Source: Yponomeuta sedellus (taxonomy: Eukaryota > Arthropoda > Insecta > Lepidoptera > Yponomeutidae). From it: DNA of 64,000 nucleotides. The notes beneath the pieces are model-generated. The model was not told the origin of the DNA. It was given only the letters and a program-made list of their open reading frames with translations, and did no database searches. Location of the stretch: contig OW203732.1 in NCBI GenBank assembly GCA_934045075.1, positions 13,494,201 to 13,558,200 of the forward strand, written 5' to 3'. The translations under genes and the position numbers were made by a program. This document shows, piece by piece, positions 30,446 through 40,611 of the stretch; within the stretch, counting starts at the first letter, position 1, and every line of letters begins with the position of its first letter.

Positions 30446-33400
30446 ATCTTACCCACGTTATTATTAATGGTTTGTCAATAGATTCCCTTATAGATACTGG
30501 AGCTAATTGTAGTTTAATAAGGGAGTCTATTGCAAGAAAACTAGAGTGTCCTCTGTTGCCGACATCTTTGTACTTAAATGGAATAGGTCAAAATAGAATA
30601 CATGCCTTTGCTTTAATTACTGTAGTGGTACAATTTGAGGGGCTAGGCTTAGAACTTGATATACATGTTGTTAGGGATTGCGACTTTAGATACAGTCTTT
30701 TAATAGGTAGGAACGCTGTTCAATTCCCTGATGTAGAAATTATCACAGATTCGTCTGGTTCCCGTTTAATTATTAAACAGGTCGAGACTAAAGCAGAAGT
30801 TCACTTAGTGTCACCATTATCAGAATCGTGTGACTTAAACTCAAAAATTGAGCATCTGGAACGTGAATTACAAGAAAAAATAAGAGTTATTTTTCAAAAA
30901 TACCCGTCTATTTTGAATGAGATCGGTTCTGTAAAAACAGGTGAACTAAACTTGCGTTTAAAACAGGACGAAGTTGTTAACTATCGGCCTTATCGACTGG
31001 CCCCCATTGAGAGAGAGAAGGTAGATGAAATTATTCACGAACTTTTGGACAAAAAAATTATTCGTGAAAGTAACTCGCCCTTTTCAAGCCCAGTTATTTT
31101 GGTCAAAAAAAAAGACGGCAGTGATAGATTGTGTATCGACTTTCGAGCATTGAATAAACTTTTGGAAAAAGACAGATATCCTCTCCCTCTCATTGAAGAC
31201 CAAATCGATAGGCTTGGTAAAGCAAAGTACTTTATTTCTCTTGACATGAAAAATGGATTTTATCAAATTCCAATAGCAACAGAATCGATAAAATACACAG
31301 CATTTGTGACTCCAAATGGCCATTATGAATTTTTAAAAATGCCTTTTGGTATTTGTAATGGCCCATCCGTATTTCAAAGAGCCATCACGAAGGCTGTGCA
31401 AGATCAGAAATTCCTTTTGGTGTATATAGATGACATTCTTATTCCTTGCTCAACGATAGAAGAAGGCCTATCTTACCTGGAGGAAACAGTTCAGGCATTA
31501 AATAGTGCAGGTTTCACTATAAATCTCAAAAAATGTAAATTTTTTGTAACTGAAATTGAGTACTTGGGAAGACGTATATCACATGATGGTGTGAGGCCTA
31601 GTGATACAAAGGTAGCGGCTTTAGTTAGTTCTCCCATCCCTAGAACCGTCAAACAAGTCCGACAATTCATGGGCCTTGCTAGTTATTTTCGAAAATTCAT
31701 TCCTAATTTCGCAGTCAAAACAGCTTGTATAACCAAACTGACTAAAAACCATCAAAAATGGGAATGGGGTCTCGAGCAAGATACGGCTAGGGACTATGTT
31801 ATTAAACATTTGTCGACTAAACCATTATTAACTATATTTGACCCCGAGTTACCCACAGAACTTTATACTGACGCCAGTTCCCTAGGCTATGGAGCTATAC
31901 TGATACAAAGAGTAGATAATACAAAAAAAGTAGTAGCTTACTTCAGTAAAAGAACCTCCCCAGTAGAAGCTAAATACTGTTCATATGATTTAGAAACGTT
32001 GGCAGTCTATAATGCGTTGAAACATTTCAGAGTATATCTTTTAGGTCTCAAATTCAAAATTTTCACAGATTGCAATTCTATTAAATCTACGATGAACAAA
32101 AGAGATTTGTCACCGCGGGTTGCCCGCTGGTGGACATATATGCAAGATTTTCAATTTGAAATTGTTTATAAGAAGGGGAAATATATAGGTCATGTCGATT
32201 TCCTTAGTCGCAATCCTGTCCAAACTCCGGCCTCTGATAATTCTTCTACTTCAGTATGTAATCCTCCATCACCAATAATTGATACCAAACTAATTTCACA
32301 TGTATCAGCTGCTGTTCATTTACTAAACGAGGCCCAATCTTGGTTAGAAATTGCACAACAAAATGATTCAGAAAGTCAACACTTAATGAGTCAGATTTTA
32401 GCAGGAGAACTCGATGAAAATAGATATGTGTTACAAAATAATTTGTTGTTTTACAAAATCCAACCAGATGAACCCAAACTTTATGTACCTAAGTGTTCTA
32501 GACTCAGTTTGTTACGTCTTTTTCATGATGAAAATTGCCACGTAGGATTCAATAAAACTTTAAAGAAAATTTGTGAACATTTTTGGTTTCCTCGCATGGG
32601 GGCATTTGTCAAAAAATATTTAAAACATTGTTTAGTATGTATTGAACGAAAAAGTCATACAGGTCCAAAGCAGGGTCTTCTACATCCGATAGATAAGACT
32701 CCTATTCCCTTTCATACTATTCACTTAGACTGCACCGGCCCATTCAAACCAACAAATGATGGATATAAATATATTTTACTCTTGGTAGACGGCTTTACAA
32801 AATTTTGTTTATTAAAACCTCTAAAAAGTCTGAGTGCCCAAGAACTTCTACCCTTAATTCGAGACACTGTTACAGTATTTGGGACTCCTTCAAAAGTAAT
32901 TACTGATAGAGGGACTAATTTTAACTCCCATCAAATTAGAGATTTATTTAGACAATTGGAGATCGAGCATCATTTGGTTGCCACAGGCACACCCAGAGGA
33001 AACGGGCAGGTGGAACGATACGTAATGACTGTTATAGATATGTTGAATACCACGTGTAAAGGTTCGTCAGACTGGCCAAGCGGTTTGTGGAAAGTTCAAC
33101 AATCGATAAATACGACTGTCCAAAAATCTACAGGTTTTACTCCACTTCATTTGCTCATTGGCTGTAATGCAAATATCCCGTGCATTCAAGCCCGTCTAAA
33201 TGATGTTAACATTCCTGAACATAATATTGATGTAAAAGCGGATCGGGAACTAGCTTACCAGCGTTTGCGTTTGGAGGCAGATAAATTCAAAAATCGATTT
33301 AACGTTTCTAGGCGGGATAATAAAGTTTTTGGAATTGGTAATATAGTTTATGTAAATCAGGATCATAGGCGTCATGATAAATTAAGTCCCAGGTTTAAAG

Positions 33401-33549
33401 GACCTTATGAAATCGTAGCCCTACTTCCTAATGACAGATATGCTCTTCGAGGAATAGGCAATTTAGGGAACGTAACCGTAGCTAAAGAGAAAATACGTCA
33501 ATGGCTAGGTGATTGGGAAGATGAAAATATAGCTTCCATGTCCTCTTGA
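30388..33549 (+). CDS. pol: pol polyprotein (protease, RT, RNase H, integrase)
   Basis: The frame opens at 30388 and overlaps gag; it has no ATG-led start of its own and should be made by -1 frameshifting at 30424-30430. Numbered from the TTG at 30472: aspartic protease DTGA at 8-11; reverse transcriptase with LDMKNGFYQI and the catalytic YIDD at 318-321; RNase H with D467, E508, D533; integrase zinc finger H685, H690, C720, C723; catalytic D753, D812 and E848 (35 residues between the last two); GPY motif at 977-979. It stops at 33547-33549. All catalytic residues are present and I see no internal stop, so pol appears intact. It replicates and integrates the element. Confidence 0.95.
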   Translation, partial: LHNHCRANKRSKFFRQAELNLTHVIINGLSIDSLIDTGANCSLIRESIARKLECPLLPTSLYLNGIGQNRIHAFALITVVVQFEGLGLELDIHVVRDCDFRYSLLIGRNAVQFPDVEIITDSSGSRLIIKQVETKAEVHLVSPLSESCDLNSKIEHLERELQEKIRVIFQKYPSILNEIGSVKTGELNLRLKQDEVVNYRPYRLAPIEREKVDEIIHELLDKKIIRESNSPFSSPVILVKKKDGSDRLCIDFRALNKLLEKDRYPLPLIEDQIDRLGKAKYFISLDMKNGFYQIPIATESIKYTAFVTPNGHYEFLKMPFGICNGPSVFQRAITKAVQDQKFLLVYIDDILIPCSTIEEGLSYLEETVQALNSAGFTINLKKCKFFVTEIEYLGRRISHDGVRPSDTKVAALVSSPIPRTVKQVRQFMGLASYFRKFIPNFAVKTACITKLTKNHQKWEWGLEQDTARDYVIKHLSTKPLLTIFDPELPTELYTDASSLGYGAILIQRVDNTKKVVAYFSKRTSPVEAKYCSYDLETLAVYNALKHFRVYLLGLKFKIFTDCNSIKSTMNKRDLSPRVARWWTYMQDFQFEIVYKKGKYIGHVDFLSRNPVQTPASDNSSTSVCNPPSPIIDTKLISHVSAAVHLLNEAQSWLEIAQQNDSESQHLMSQILAGELDENRYVLQNNLLFYKIQPDEPKLYVPKCSRLSLLRLFHDENCHVGFNKTLKKICEHFWFPRMGAFVKKYLKHCLVCIERKSHTGPKQGLLHPIDKTPIPFHTIHLDCTGPFKPTNDGYKYILLLVDGFTKFCLLKPLKSLSAQELLPLIRDTVTVFGTPSKVITDRGTNFNSHQIRDLFRQLEIEHHLVATGTPRGNGQVERYVMTVIDMLNTTCKGSSDWPSGLWKVQQSINTTVQKSTGFTPLHLLIGCNANIPCIQARLNDVNIPEHNIDVKADRELAYQRLRLEADKFKNRFNVSRRDNKVFGIGNIVYVNQDHRRHDKLSPRFKGPYEIVALLPNDRYALRGIGNLGNVTVAKEKIRQWLGDWEDENIASMSS
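30424..30430 (+). promoter_or_regulatory. -1 ribosomal frameshift heptamer
   Basis: TTTTTTA in gag phase T TTT TTA fits the X XXY YYZ slippery rule and is 13 bases before the gag stop. A -1 slip enters the pol frame, which is open here. I did not find a clear downstream stem-loop or pseudoknot by eye. Confidence 0.8.
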
Positions 33550-33896
33550 GTTTAATGTACTTAATTATTGTTTTCCTCTCTGATGTAAACTAATTTATTG
33601 ATTGATGTGAATATTACCTGTAAAATTGATGTAAAATGACCCAGTATGGTTATGCTGAAGTCACTTAATGTGAAATAAGAAAGTTTAGCAATACAGAAAT
33701 TAATTAATGTTATGTGATAAAGGATTAAAAGAAATGAGCTGAAATAAGTGCTCCATCAGATTAGAACAGAACTATCATGTAATGTAGTTCCATTATTCAT
33801 AGGTAGCCTAAGGCTTTACTTTTTATTGTTTTTGTTGTAATAAAATGTTGTTATTCATTTATGTACTTCGGGACGAAGTACAAGTCAGTATGGCCG
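33550..33896 (+). other. 3' untranslated part of the LTR element
   Basis: Non-coding. A perfect hairpin GTACTTCG-GGA-CGAAGTAC is at 33863-33881. No classical polypurine tract adjoins the 3' LTR; the last bases are CAGTATGGCCG. Confidence 0.7.
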
Positions 33897-34918
33897 TGAC
33901 AGGATATTTATCAAATTGTCATTAATTAATATGTTCCGAAGTTTGGTAAGTCTTCAAAGTATATTTTAATTTCAAATGTATGATTTAAATCATGTTTGTT
34001 TTCTTAACATTACAGATAATACATTTATGCTATATTGAAATCTTTACTTCTAAAAGATATTAACTGATTCAGACGTCTGTTTCCGTTACGAAACCAAATG
34101 TACTATTCTTTTTCTCTATTTAGACTTGCATTGTGACTAGTTCAATTAAACATTACTTTAACTGTGAGTTAATAATAAGATCACATGTAAATTAAACTGC
34201 TGAGATAGGTGGTCAAGCTAATTTGTTGTTCTTTTAAAAAGACTACTGTTTGATTTGTAAACTATCTGCGATTGGTTGAGGTGCCATATTGTTTTGAGCT
34301 AAGTAGGGGGTGTTAGCAAGGGTATATAACCTGATGTAATGCACTAGCATGGCATATTTTTCGTATTCGTCTTGGGAGCCAGAAACTACCATGTAAGTTA
34401 TGTTTTACGTTCTAATAACTGTTGCTAAATATTGTGTTCCAACTGCTATTTTTAATCATGTTTTATTTTATTCTCTGTGTCTGTGTAATTTATGTGTGAT
34501 TTGTGTTAAAACTATTTTGAAATCAATACACCCCTGTTGCTGGATTATATTTGGTTTATTTTACTGTCCCACAGAGTAGATAACATATTTTCAGAAAATA
34601 ATATGTAGGTAAAAGATAAATTTACAATAGTAGGTATTCCAGGATCCTATTAATTAACATTTCACATAGACTTTTGCATCTACGTAATGAGATGATTTAT
34701 ACAGCGGCCAGTGCCACGTTCCCTCACACAAGATGGGTGAAGGGACCACTAGGACGCTGCTGTGCCTGGAACATTTTTTTAGATAGTGTTCATTGCTTTT
34801 GCCTATTATAACCTTTCAAATGCTTCTGCTTTTAAATTAGTAAAATTAGTTCTCTTACTATGGGTCTTATTAACAGATTGAAGTGAACTTTTGATATTGT
34901 TTTAAATTAAATCTAACA
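33897..34918 (+). repeat. 3' LTR (1022 bp)
   Basis: Identical to the 5' LTR apart from one base near 34209. It ends TTAAATCTAACA followed by the target copy CGCG. Confidence 0.95.
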
Positions 34919-34974
34919 CGCGCGGCCGGGCTGTTTAATGTACAGACGTATGTACACTAAGCGCGTGACGGGCG

Positions 34975-35152
34975 ACCTAATAGGGATGTATTAATAAAGG
35001 GTAAGATAAAAAGTACCCGGAACCGGCGTGCATGCAACGACTTATGAACGTTGATGAAGCGAAGGTGCTCCGTCAGGATCAAGGCAAGTGGCAGTCTCTG
35101 GTCTCTGCCTACTCTTCTGGGTTACAGGCGTAAGGTTATGTTATGTTTATGT
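34975..35152 (+). repeat. RTE-type LINE 3' end
   Basis: Carries TAGGGATGTATTAATAAAGG, AAAAAGTACCCGGAACC, ACGTTGATGAAGCGAAGGTG, GGGTTACAGGCGTAAGGTTATG. It matches the family at 1255-1660. Confidence 0.75.
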
Positions 35153-35160
35153 AACTTTTT

Positions 35161-35271
35161 TTGTCCTCGGCCATCCTCATTCAGCCACTGTTAGCAATTT
35201 GCCGCAGACCGTCGGTCCCGGGACCTATTGCATGGTAGGCAGATGCGCAACCGCTGCGCCACAGAGGTCGT
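35161..35271 (-). repeat. tRNA-headed SINE (M-like)
   Basis: The minus strand starts GACCTCTGTGGCGCAGCGGT, then GCATCTGCCTACCATGCAAT and GGTCCCGGGACC. The head matches SINE M; the tail differs. Confidence 0.65.
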
Positions 35272-35338
35272 CTAAATAATGAATACCTTTTTCTCTTAAG
35301 CCTTTTCTGTACGTCCTGCAGAATATAGACTTATTCTC

Positions 35339-35361
35339 AGAGAGAGAGAGAGAGAGAGATA
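35339..35361. repeat. (GA)n microsatellite
   Basis: About 11 AG units. Confidence 0.9.
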
Positions 35362-35494
35362 ATTAACTTAGAAAGAATTAAAAAAGAGACATAGTCTGAT
35401 TTTTTCTATTAATCATCAATTATTGTCTATATTTGGAAATTGTACCTAAATAATATTATTACAAAGATGACAATCAGTCGGTTGATAGACCGTC

Positions 35495-35585
35495 TGCCCG
35501 ATGGTCGGATGCTTTGGTAGAGGGAAAAGGCCTCTACCCAGCAGTGGGCAGAGGTGGGCTGCTCAAGATAATGATTATGAAAGAT
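35495..35585 (+). repeat. LINE 3' terminus
   Basis: AAGGCCTCTACCCAGCAGTG and GGGCTGCTCAAGATAATGAT resemble the CCCAGCAGTGGG...GATGAT end common to lepidopteran LINE tails. Confidence 0.5.
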
Positions 35586-35612
35586 GACAAACCTTATGAT
35601 GTTGCTAATTGA

Positions 35613-35948
35613 TGACCTCTGTGGCCTAGCAGTAGCGCATCTGCCTACCATGCAAGAGGTTCGTTCGTTATCAACCCTTGTATGTCCCCACTGCTGGGGC
35701 ACGGGTCTCCTCCTGCATCGCAGGAAGGCTAGGCCATACTCCACCACGGGGGCCAAGTCCGGGTTGGTCCTGCAACCATCGGATGCAAGAGGTCCTGGGT
35801 TCGAATCCCGGCTGGGGACAAAAAAAACCCCAGGTCTTGGATGTTTACATGTTTGTGATGTCGTTGTTTCTGGTTCCCACGACACAGGGTATCCTAGTGT
35901 GGGGGCAGAAACAATGTATCTGCTTGTATGTAAATGTTATGTTATGTT
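35613..35948 (+). mobile_element. SINE M split by a truncated SINE B
   Basis: The SINE M head (GACCTCTGTGGCCTAGCAG) breaks at 35660 and resumes at 35783 (TCCTGGGTTCGAATCCCGG), then runs to GTATCCTAGTGTGGGGGCAG. The 122-bp insert 35661-35782 carries the 3' end of SINE B on the minus strand and is flanked by ATGCAAGAGGT at 35650-35660 and 35783-35793. Confidence 0.85.
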
Positions 35949-37080
35949 AGTTATAAAAAAAGGCTTTTCAGCTCTCTTTCTATTTCTATCGAGTCAAACT
36001 TCTCCAGTGAAGCTACCGCGGTTTTGTGCAGTTGTGTGTTCCGAATGCGGTGCGGGCAGGATCCGATGAAAGCGTGATTAGTGGAAACCGCCAAAGTCCG
36101 TGCCCGGGTTACGTGTAAATGAATATCCTCGGGAGGGCTGCGTAATCCCAGATTTGATCGGTTGACGTTTCGCGAATGATTATGCGAGCATAATCCTCTC
36201 CATGTCTCTCGCTCACTATAGGGTCAGTCTCAAAGTGTCCACGGGTTTTGGTTCCACTCGTTATTTTTTGCACGATTTTCCTCACAAATTTTAAGTAACT
36301 TCATGACCATAGTGGCCACAGAGTAATTGCTGAGATTAGGTTTTTTAATTTATTTCATTTAAGTGCAGGCAGACCAGCGATCCGATAGGTCAATAAGATT
36401 ACTAAAACTGTCGGATGCCCATGGACGAAATTGGCCGTAAAGAAGCCTATGCCCATCAGTTGACTCTATTCAAGAGCAGGATCGATGCCATTAAAACGTG
36501 GTTAAATAGCTTTTTCATGTATGTCAATGGCATGCAAACAAATGTTTCGAATAGCTATTGAAGCCTGACCGCAATTGATTTTAGTTTGAAAGGTACGCTT
36601 AAAAGTATGCTTTGTGCTTTGAATCCAACTCTAAACAATTTTCGTTCCTCGCATACTAGCAATCTGTTAATCTACTGTTGACAGCAGTCAGTTTACCAAA
36701 GAGCAGGCAATAAAAAACTGAGAGTTGGTAACAATGTATTGACAACAACAACTAGCCTACTATTTTATTTTTCTGTATGTTGTACGGCGACGCCTTAATG
36801 TCAATGCCTCTATATATATATATATATATATATATGTGAATCATGACCGTTTTTAACATCTCTTATGTCTTATTAGTTATCTTAATCCTTTTTATTTTTA
36901 CGTTAGTTACTATAATTTACATAAAACTTCGTCAATCATAACAATAAAATAATAAAAATTCAAAAATGTCAGCATATTAAAATAAAATTAATTCACAAAA
37001 AGCTTCGTCAAAACTAAAAATAGAAAATTGTAAAAAAACACTCTCTAATATTATTTTACAACTCTACCAAACGTAATTAG
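35949..37080. other. No assignable gene; one AT microsatellite
   Basis: An (AT)n tract lies at 36811-36835. A GC-richer part at 36010-36240 has no conserved frame. The remainder is AT-rich unique sequence. Confidence 0.45.
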
Positions 37081-37345
37081 ATTTTTAAAGACCTATTTCG
37101 AGGCTAAAAATTCCACCCAGGCCGGGATTCGAACCCGCGACCTTTGGCTATCCGTGCCAGAGCTCTTTCCAACTGAGCTAATGGGCGACTCACCGGCATC
37201 AGTGAAATTTCGAACCTCTTTACAATATTCTCTGTATTACGTACAGGCTAGGTCACGGGTTCGAATCCCGGCATGAGTGGAATTTTTAGCCTCTAAATAG
37301 GTTTTTAAAATTAGCACAGGTTAGTGCATTAAAAAAAAAGAATAT
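37081..37345. repeat. Two SINE A copies in inverted orientation
   Basis: 37081-37247 is a long-form SINE A on the minus strand. 37250-37345 is a 5'-truncated copy on the plus strand (GGTCACGGGTTCGAATCCCG to AGAATATAG). Private variants differ between the two, so they look independent, unlike the palindrome at 15625. Confidence 0.75.
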
Positions 37346-37521
37346 AGATATTAGATTTTGTTCTGACTTTCTTTTCATATACATTACGCAAAAAAAAGAC
37401 TAAGTACTGGTGGTAGACTTCATAATAATTACGATATTGTTTCCAGAGAAGCATATTCCATATCCTTTCTCTACGACACAATGACAGGGTCAGATTGAAC
37501 GTCCGATGGGGTAATTTGAGT

Positions 37522-37672
37522 ATGAATAGAGGCGATGAGAATAGCCCTCTGCTGCGTCAGCCCCGCCCCCCGCTGCCCGCGCCCCGCCGGCGTCGACGAT
37601 TGATGACGCCGGAGATTGCATGTCAGGATTACATCTGCGGAGGATGTACGGATTATTTAGTTGCTGCCAGCG
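37522..37672 (+). CDS. Candidate first coding exon, unknown protein
   Basis: A GC-rich block in AT-rich surroundings. The frame from ATG at 37522 reads about 50 residues: an acidic dileucine-like motif (GDENSPLL), a Pro/Arg-rich run (PPLPAPRRRRR), then EIACQDYICGGCTDY. A possible acceptor (TTGTTTCCAG) ends at about 37446 and a donor-like GCG/GTAAAT follows 37672; the frame stops just after that donor. GDENSPLL fits the [DE]xxxL[LI] endosomal sorting pattern. There is no partner exon in view, so this is a prediction only. Confidence 0.35.
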
Positions 37673-38058
37673 GGTAAATAGAGCGGGCAATACACCGGAA
37701 AACTTATACCCGAGCTAGGTACCTATACTACGCTATGGGATCGTAAAACGGTCGTTGTTTTACTGTTAAACTAGTTTATTTGCCTAGGCTTGATACGAGA
37801 CCGATATTTCGTGGACACGGCAAAGGTAGGGGCGGATGTAGGGGATGAAAAGGAATCATCATGCACAGAGATGGTTATTCGTAAGAAATTTTATTATGTA
37901 TGAAACTACTGAAGGCGTAAGTTAATAAGTCAGAACTGTTATTTTTTTTAATAATTTTAAATGATTAATAAACTTTTGATAAGTTTGGTCAAAGATTTTG
38001 CTAGAAAATAAAATTAAGGAAATAGTTTTGGTTTCCTATAAATAGATAGATATATAGA
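37673..38058. other. No assignable gene
   Basis: AT-rich, without repeats or frames that I can support. Confidence 0.4.
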
Positions 38059-38180
38059 GAACACTTTATTGTACATAAAAAAGGAATTTACTCAGATATT
38101 TCTTAACCAAAGAGTACAGACAGCGGCCTTATCACTAAAACTGATCTCCTTCAGACAACCTTTAAATGGACTGGGGAAAT
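38059..38180 (-). repeat. LINE 3' end, second family
   Basis: The minus strand reads GGTTGTCTGAAGGAGATCAG, AGTGATAAGGCCGCTG and ends TGTACAATAAAGTG. It is related to, but distinct from, the 7000-7362 family. Confidence 0.6.
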
Positions 38181-38707
38181 ATATTGGAGATGGAAGTAGA
38201 TGTACAAACAAATCAAATTATTTTAGATACATATGAGTAATACGAGAATTAAGAAAGTTATTTTACAAACTAAAATAGATACATACAAGTAATATACATA
38301 AATAAAGTAGGATAAAAAATAGTTAGAATATTTTCGGGGCTTAATCGCGTAGTAATTTTAGGATAAAAATATCTATAAATACATACATTTATATGCTTAA
38401 CAATATAAATAGTTATGTATTAAAAAAGTTGTTACTAAAATTTAATTTTAGCAGAAAATTTTCTATCAAAAATATTCAGTATAGGATAACAGAAATATGT
38501 CCTAGATGTCCGTTACTGTATAGGTACACAAATTGACAATGTGCCATCTTCATTGTCGATAAGTACCTACATAATTACGTAATTCTATATAATTACGAAC
38601 TTTTACGAAATATATTTCTGTTATACAAAACTATCTTGTAACCTTAGTTAGACCTGAAATTTCCACAATTAGCCTCATACATAAATATCCCAGATACTAG
38701 AGTTTTC

Positions 38708-38875
38708 TCAGGATGTTTTCCTTCACAATTAGAGAGTAGTATTACAACTTCAAAGTCGAAAATGTACGTAACTTATAAAATAAAGTCATTGGCACTAGCC
38801 GGGACTCGATCCTACGACCCTCCCGAATGCAAAGTCAGAGTTCTACTGCGTCGCTATCTCGCTCTCACCCTGCCT
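38708..38875 (-). repeat. tRNA-headed SINE, G-related
   Basis: On the minus strand a B-box-like GGATCGAGTCCCGGC is followed by AGTGCCAATGACTTTATTTT and GTGAAGGAAAACATCCTGAG, the conserved block also in SINE G. Confidence 0.6.
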
Positions 38876-39264
38876 TGTGACCCTGCTGTGACAAAAACCA
38901 TGTCATGTCCAAGGCCTATTAAAGGCTCGACGAGTTCACATCGAAAGGATATAGTGACCTTTATAAGCAGTAAGTAAACCGAGGCAGCCGGGAGTTCCTC
39001 ATGCAATACGACCGTCACTTTTTTTACGATACGACGCGGCGGCGTGATGGACGGACGTGAGTGAAACTTAACCCAGTGGCGGAAAGTAAAATGCCTACTT
39101 GCTCTTCAAGTACCAGAGAAAAACGAGGAGCTTGCCGTCGCTTAGTTATTCTCGTTTCTCCGTAATACTTAAAGTCATATATGTATTGTTATGAAGAATG
39201 ATAACTTCCACTGAACACGATAATTTATTCTTTGAATCATAAATTAATGTTTTAAATTATGTTG

Positions 39265-39485
39265 GTGCCGGCTGCCGTCGATAGATAGATGTCGCTAAGC
39301 CAAGTCAGAGGCCTTAGGGCGGCTTGAAAACTTCTGACAGTAAGACCAGCCACTAGTCTTGTAAGCCTCCACCAATTTAAGTCTAATCCGAAATTGCCCC
39401 CCTGGTGGTGTATGGCCTATACTTTCATCAGGGAAGAGACCCGTGCCTCTTATTGGGGACATAATGGGTTGATGATGATGATGCT
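39265..39485 (+). repeat. SINE B subfamily 2, 5'-truncated
   Basis: Runs from TTGGTGCCGGCTGCCGTCGA to GGGTTGATGATGATGATG. The 5S-like head is absent. Confidence 0.8.
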
Positions 39486-39927
39486 TACTTTGATATTTAT
39501 TAAAATATCCACTTTACCATTTGTATTTCCGAGTCCTGTGCATTACCGGGTACTAACGGAAGACCAGCACTGAGTGGTCTGCCTCTCCAGCGTTATTATG
39601 CTGAGTTGGAGTCCCTTTGCATTGGCCACACCTGCACACTGCTCTTTCGTATTGTCTGTTGTTCTGGTCTCAGAATTGGATACCTTGTGCTATGGTAAAC
39701 TGTAAACGATATCAGAAATACAAGAATGCACCCAGACTGAGATCATTGGTGTCAAATCATTCAGGGCAGATGCAAGCAAAGAGTATATAAATAAGAGATG
39801 GGACCTCCCTATATGCTTTCGTAATGAGTTTAGCCCCGTTAGCAATACCAACCAATAGAGCAAAAATGCAATGTCAAAAGTGCTACCAACATAACAACTT
39901 GTCTGTGCATTAGGGACGTCCACTTAC

Positions 39928-40171
39928 ATTGGTACTACATTTATCGATATCGATAAATTTTCATCCAGGGGCTCCGCGGTTAGCCTAATAAAATTAATAA
40001 AAATCAATGTTTTCAATAAAACAACAAATGAAATTAGTATTTTATTATTTATTATCAAGTCACAATAATTGTGGTCAAGGCCAATTGAATTTATTTCAGC
40101 AGCTATTTGGTTTTTCTTTAGATGTGTACAATCTGAGCGAACTTCATCAATCGGTGGTTTGGATTCAGGTG
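39928..40171 (-). other. Candidate exons downstream of the THAP module
   Basis: Minus strand. A block beginning at 40171 after acceptor GACGATTTCAG reads (A)PESKPPIDEV, then NSIGLDHNYC by about 40055. It joins the exon at 40236-40340 in phase (G plus CA gives Ala). A smaller block 39928-39984 has acceptor TTTTATTAG and donor AAT/GTAAGT and reads LTAEPLDENLSISINVVP. The 3' boundary of the first block is unclear: no good donor is visible, and the frame stays open through AT-rich, intron-like sequence to the second. Confidence 0.4.
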
Positions 40172-40235
40172 CTGAAATCGTCAAAAAAAGTTAAGTTGAG
40201 TCGTTATTAATTTGTTGGTAAGCTATGCTACTTAC

Positions 40236-40340
40236 CGGCATAGTTATGATAATTATGCTGAGATTCCAGGCCACAATAATTGTGGTCAAACCCAACTGGA
40301 CCAATAGCAACAGCTGATATTTTGGCTGCTGTACAAGGTG
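40236..40340 (-). CDS. Candidate exon with DHNYC motif
   Basis: A 105-nt block on the minus strand between acceptor CATTTTCAG and donor GCCG/GTAAGT. It reads PCTAAKISAVAIG, VGFDHNYCG and ESQHNYHNYA, phase 1 at both ends. The exon at 40171 starts with the same CACCT after its acceptor and also ends in DHNYC, so the two look like a tandem exon duplication. Insect THAP proteins often carry a DH-x-Y motif downstream of the zinc finger; linking this to the THAP exons at 41603-42119 is inference from position and strand. Confidence 0.5.
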
Positions 40341-40611
40341 CTGAAAATGATAACACTTTGTAATTTATCAAAGTAAACAAACTCTAGTTACAAAAAACTT
40401 CAGCGATACTTGAATAGTCTACGTACCAGAGTTGTTTTGTGAAGCTCGACAACTAATATGTTTTTGTATAGCTGAATCTGAAAATAAACAATTGCAAGAA
40501 TAGTCCGAAGAAAATTAAATAGTTTGTTCCTGTTTACCACTTACCTTCATAATACAGTTACATAGTCAATAGGTAACTATGAAATACTATGATTAATAAA
40601 TTATTATACTA

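Larger units (their letters stand above)
28462..34918 (+). mobile_element. Ty3/gypsy LTR retrotransposon, near-intact
   Basis: A 6457-bp element with LTRs of 1022 bp each, TG...CA ends and 4-bp duplication CGCG at 28458-28461 and 34919-34922. Order: 5' LTR, tRNA-Leu-type primer site, gag (one in-frame stop), overlap with a -1 frameshift site, pol (protease, reverse transcriptase, RNase H, integrase), short 3' region, 3' LTR. Integrase after RNase H, D-D-35-E spacing and a GPY motif place it in Ty3/gypsy. The tRNA-Leu-type primer suggests an mdg3-like lineage, which is inference. No env-like frame follows pol. The LTRs differ at one site (A in TAGATGG at about 28774, G in TAGGTGG at about 34209), so the insertion is recent. 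Confidence 0.95.

Noticed and set aside
33550..33896. env-like third frame in the LTR element
   Set aside because: Only about 350 bp separate the pol stop from the 3' LTR and no long frame is present.
35427..36069. 150-160 codon frames on both strands
   Set aside because: They cross nested SINE M and SINE B sequence with no protein motif.
39690..39923. 77-codon minus-strand frame next to the candidate exons
   Set aside because: It lies beyond a good donor site (after 39928), is hydrophobic and AT-driven, and shows no motif linking it to the THAP module.
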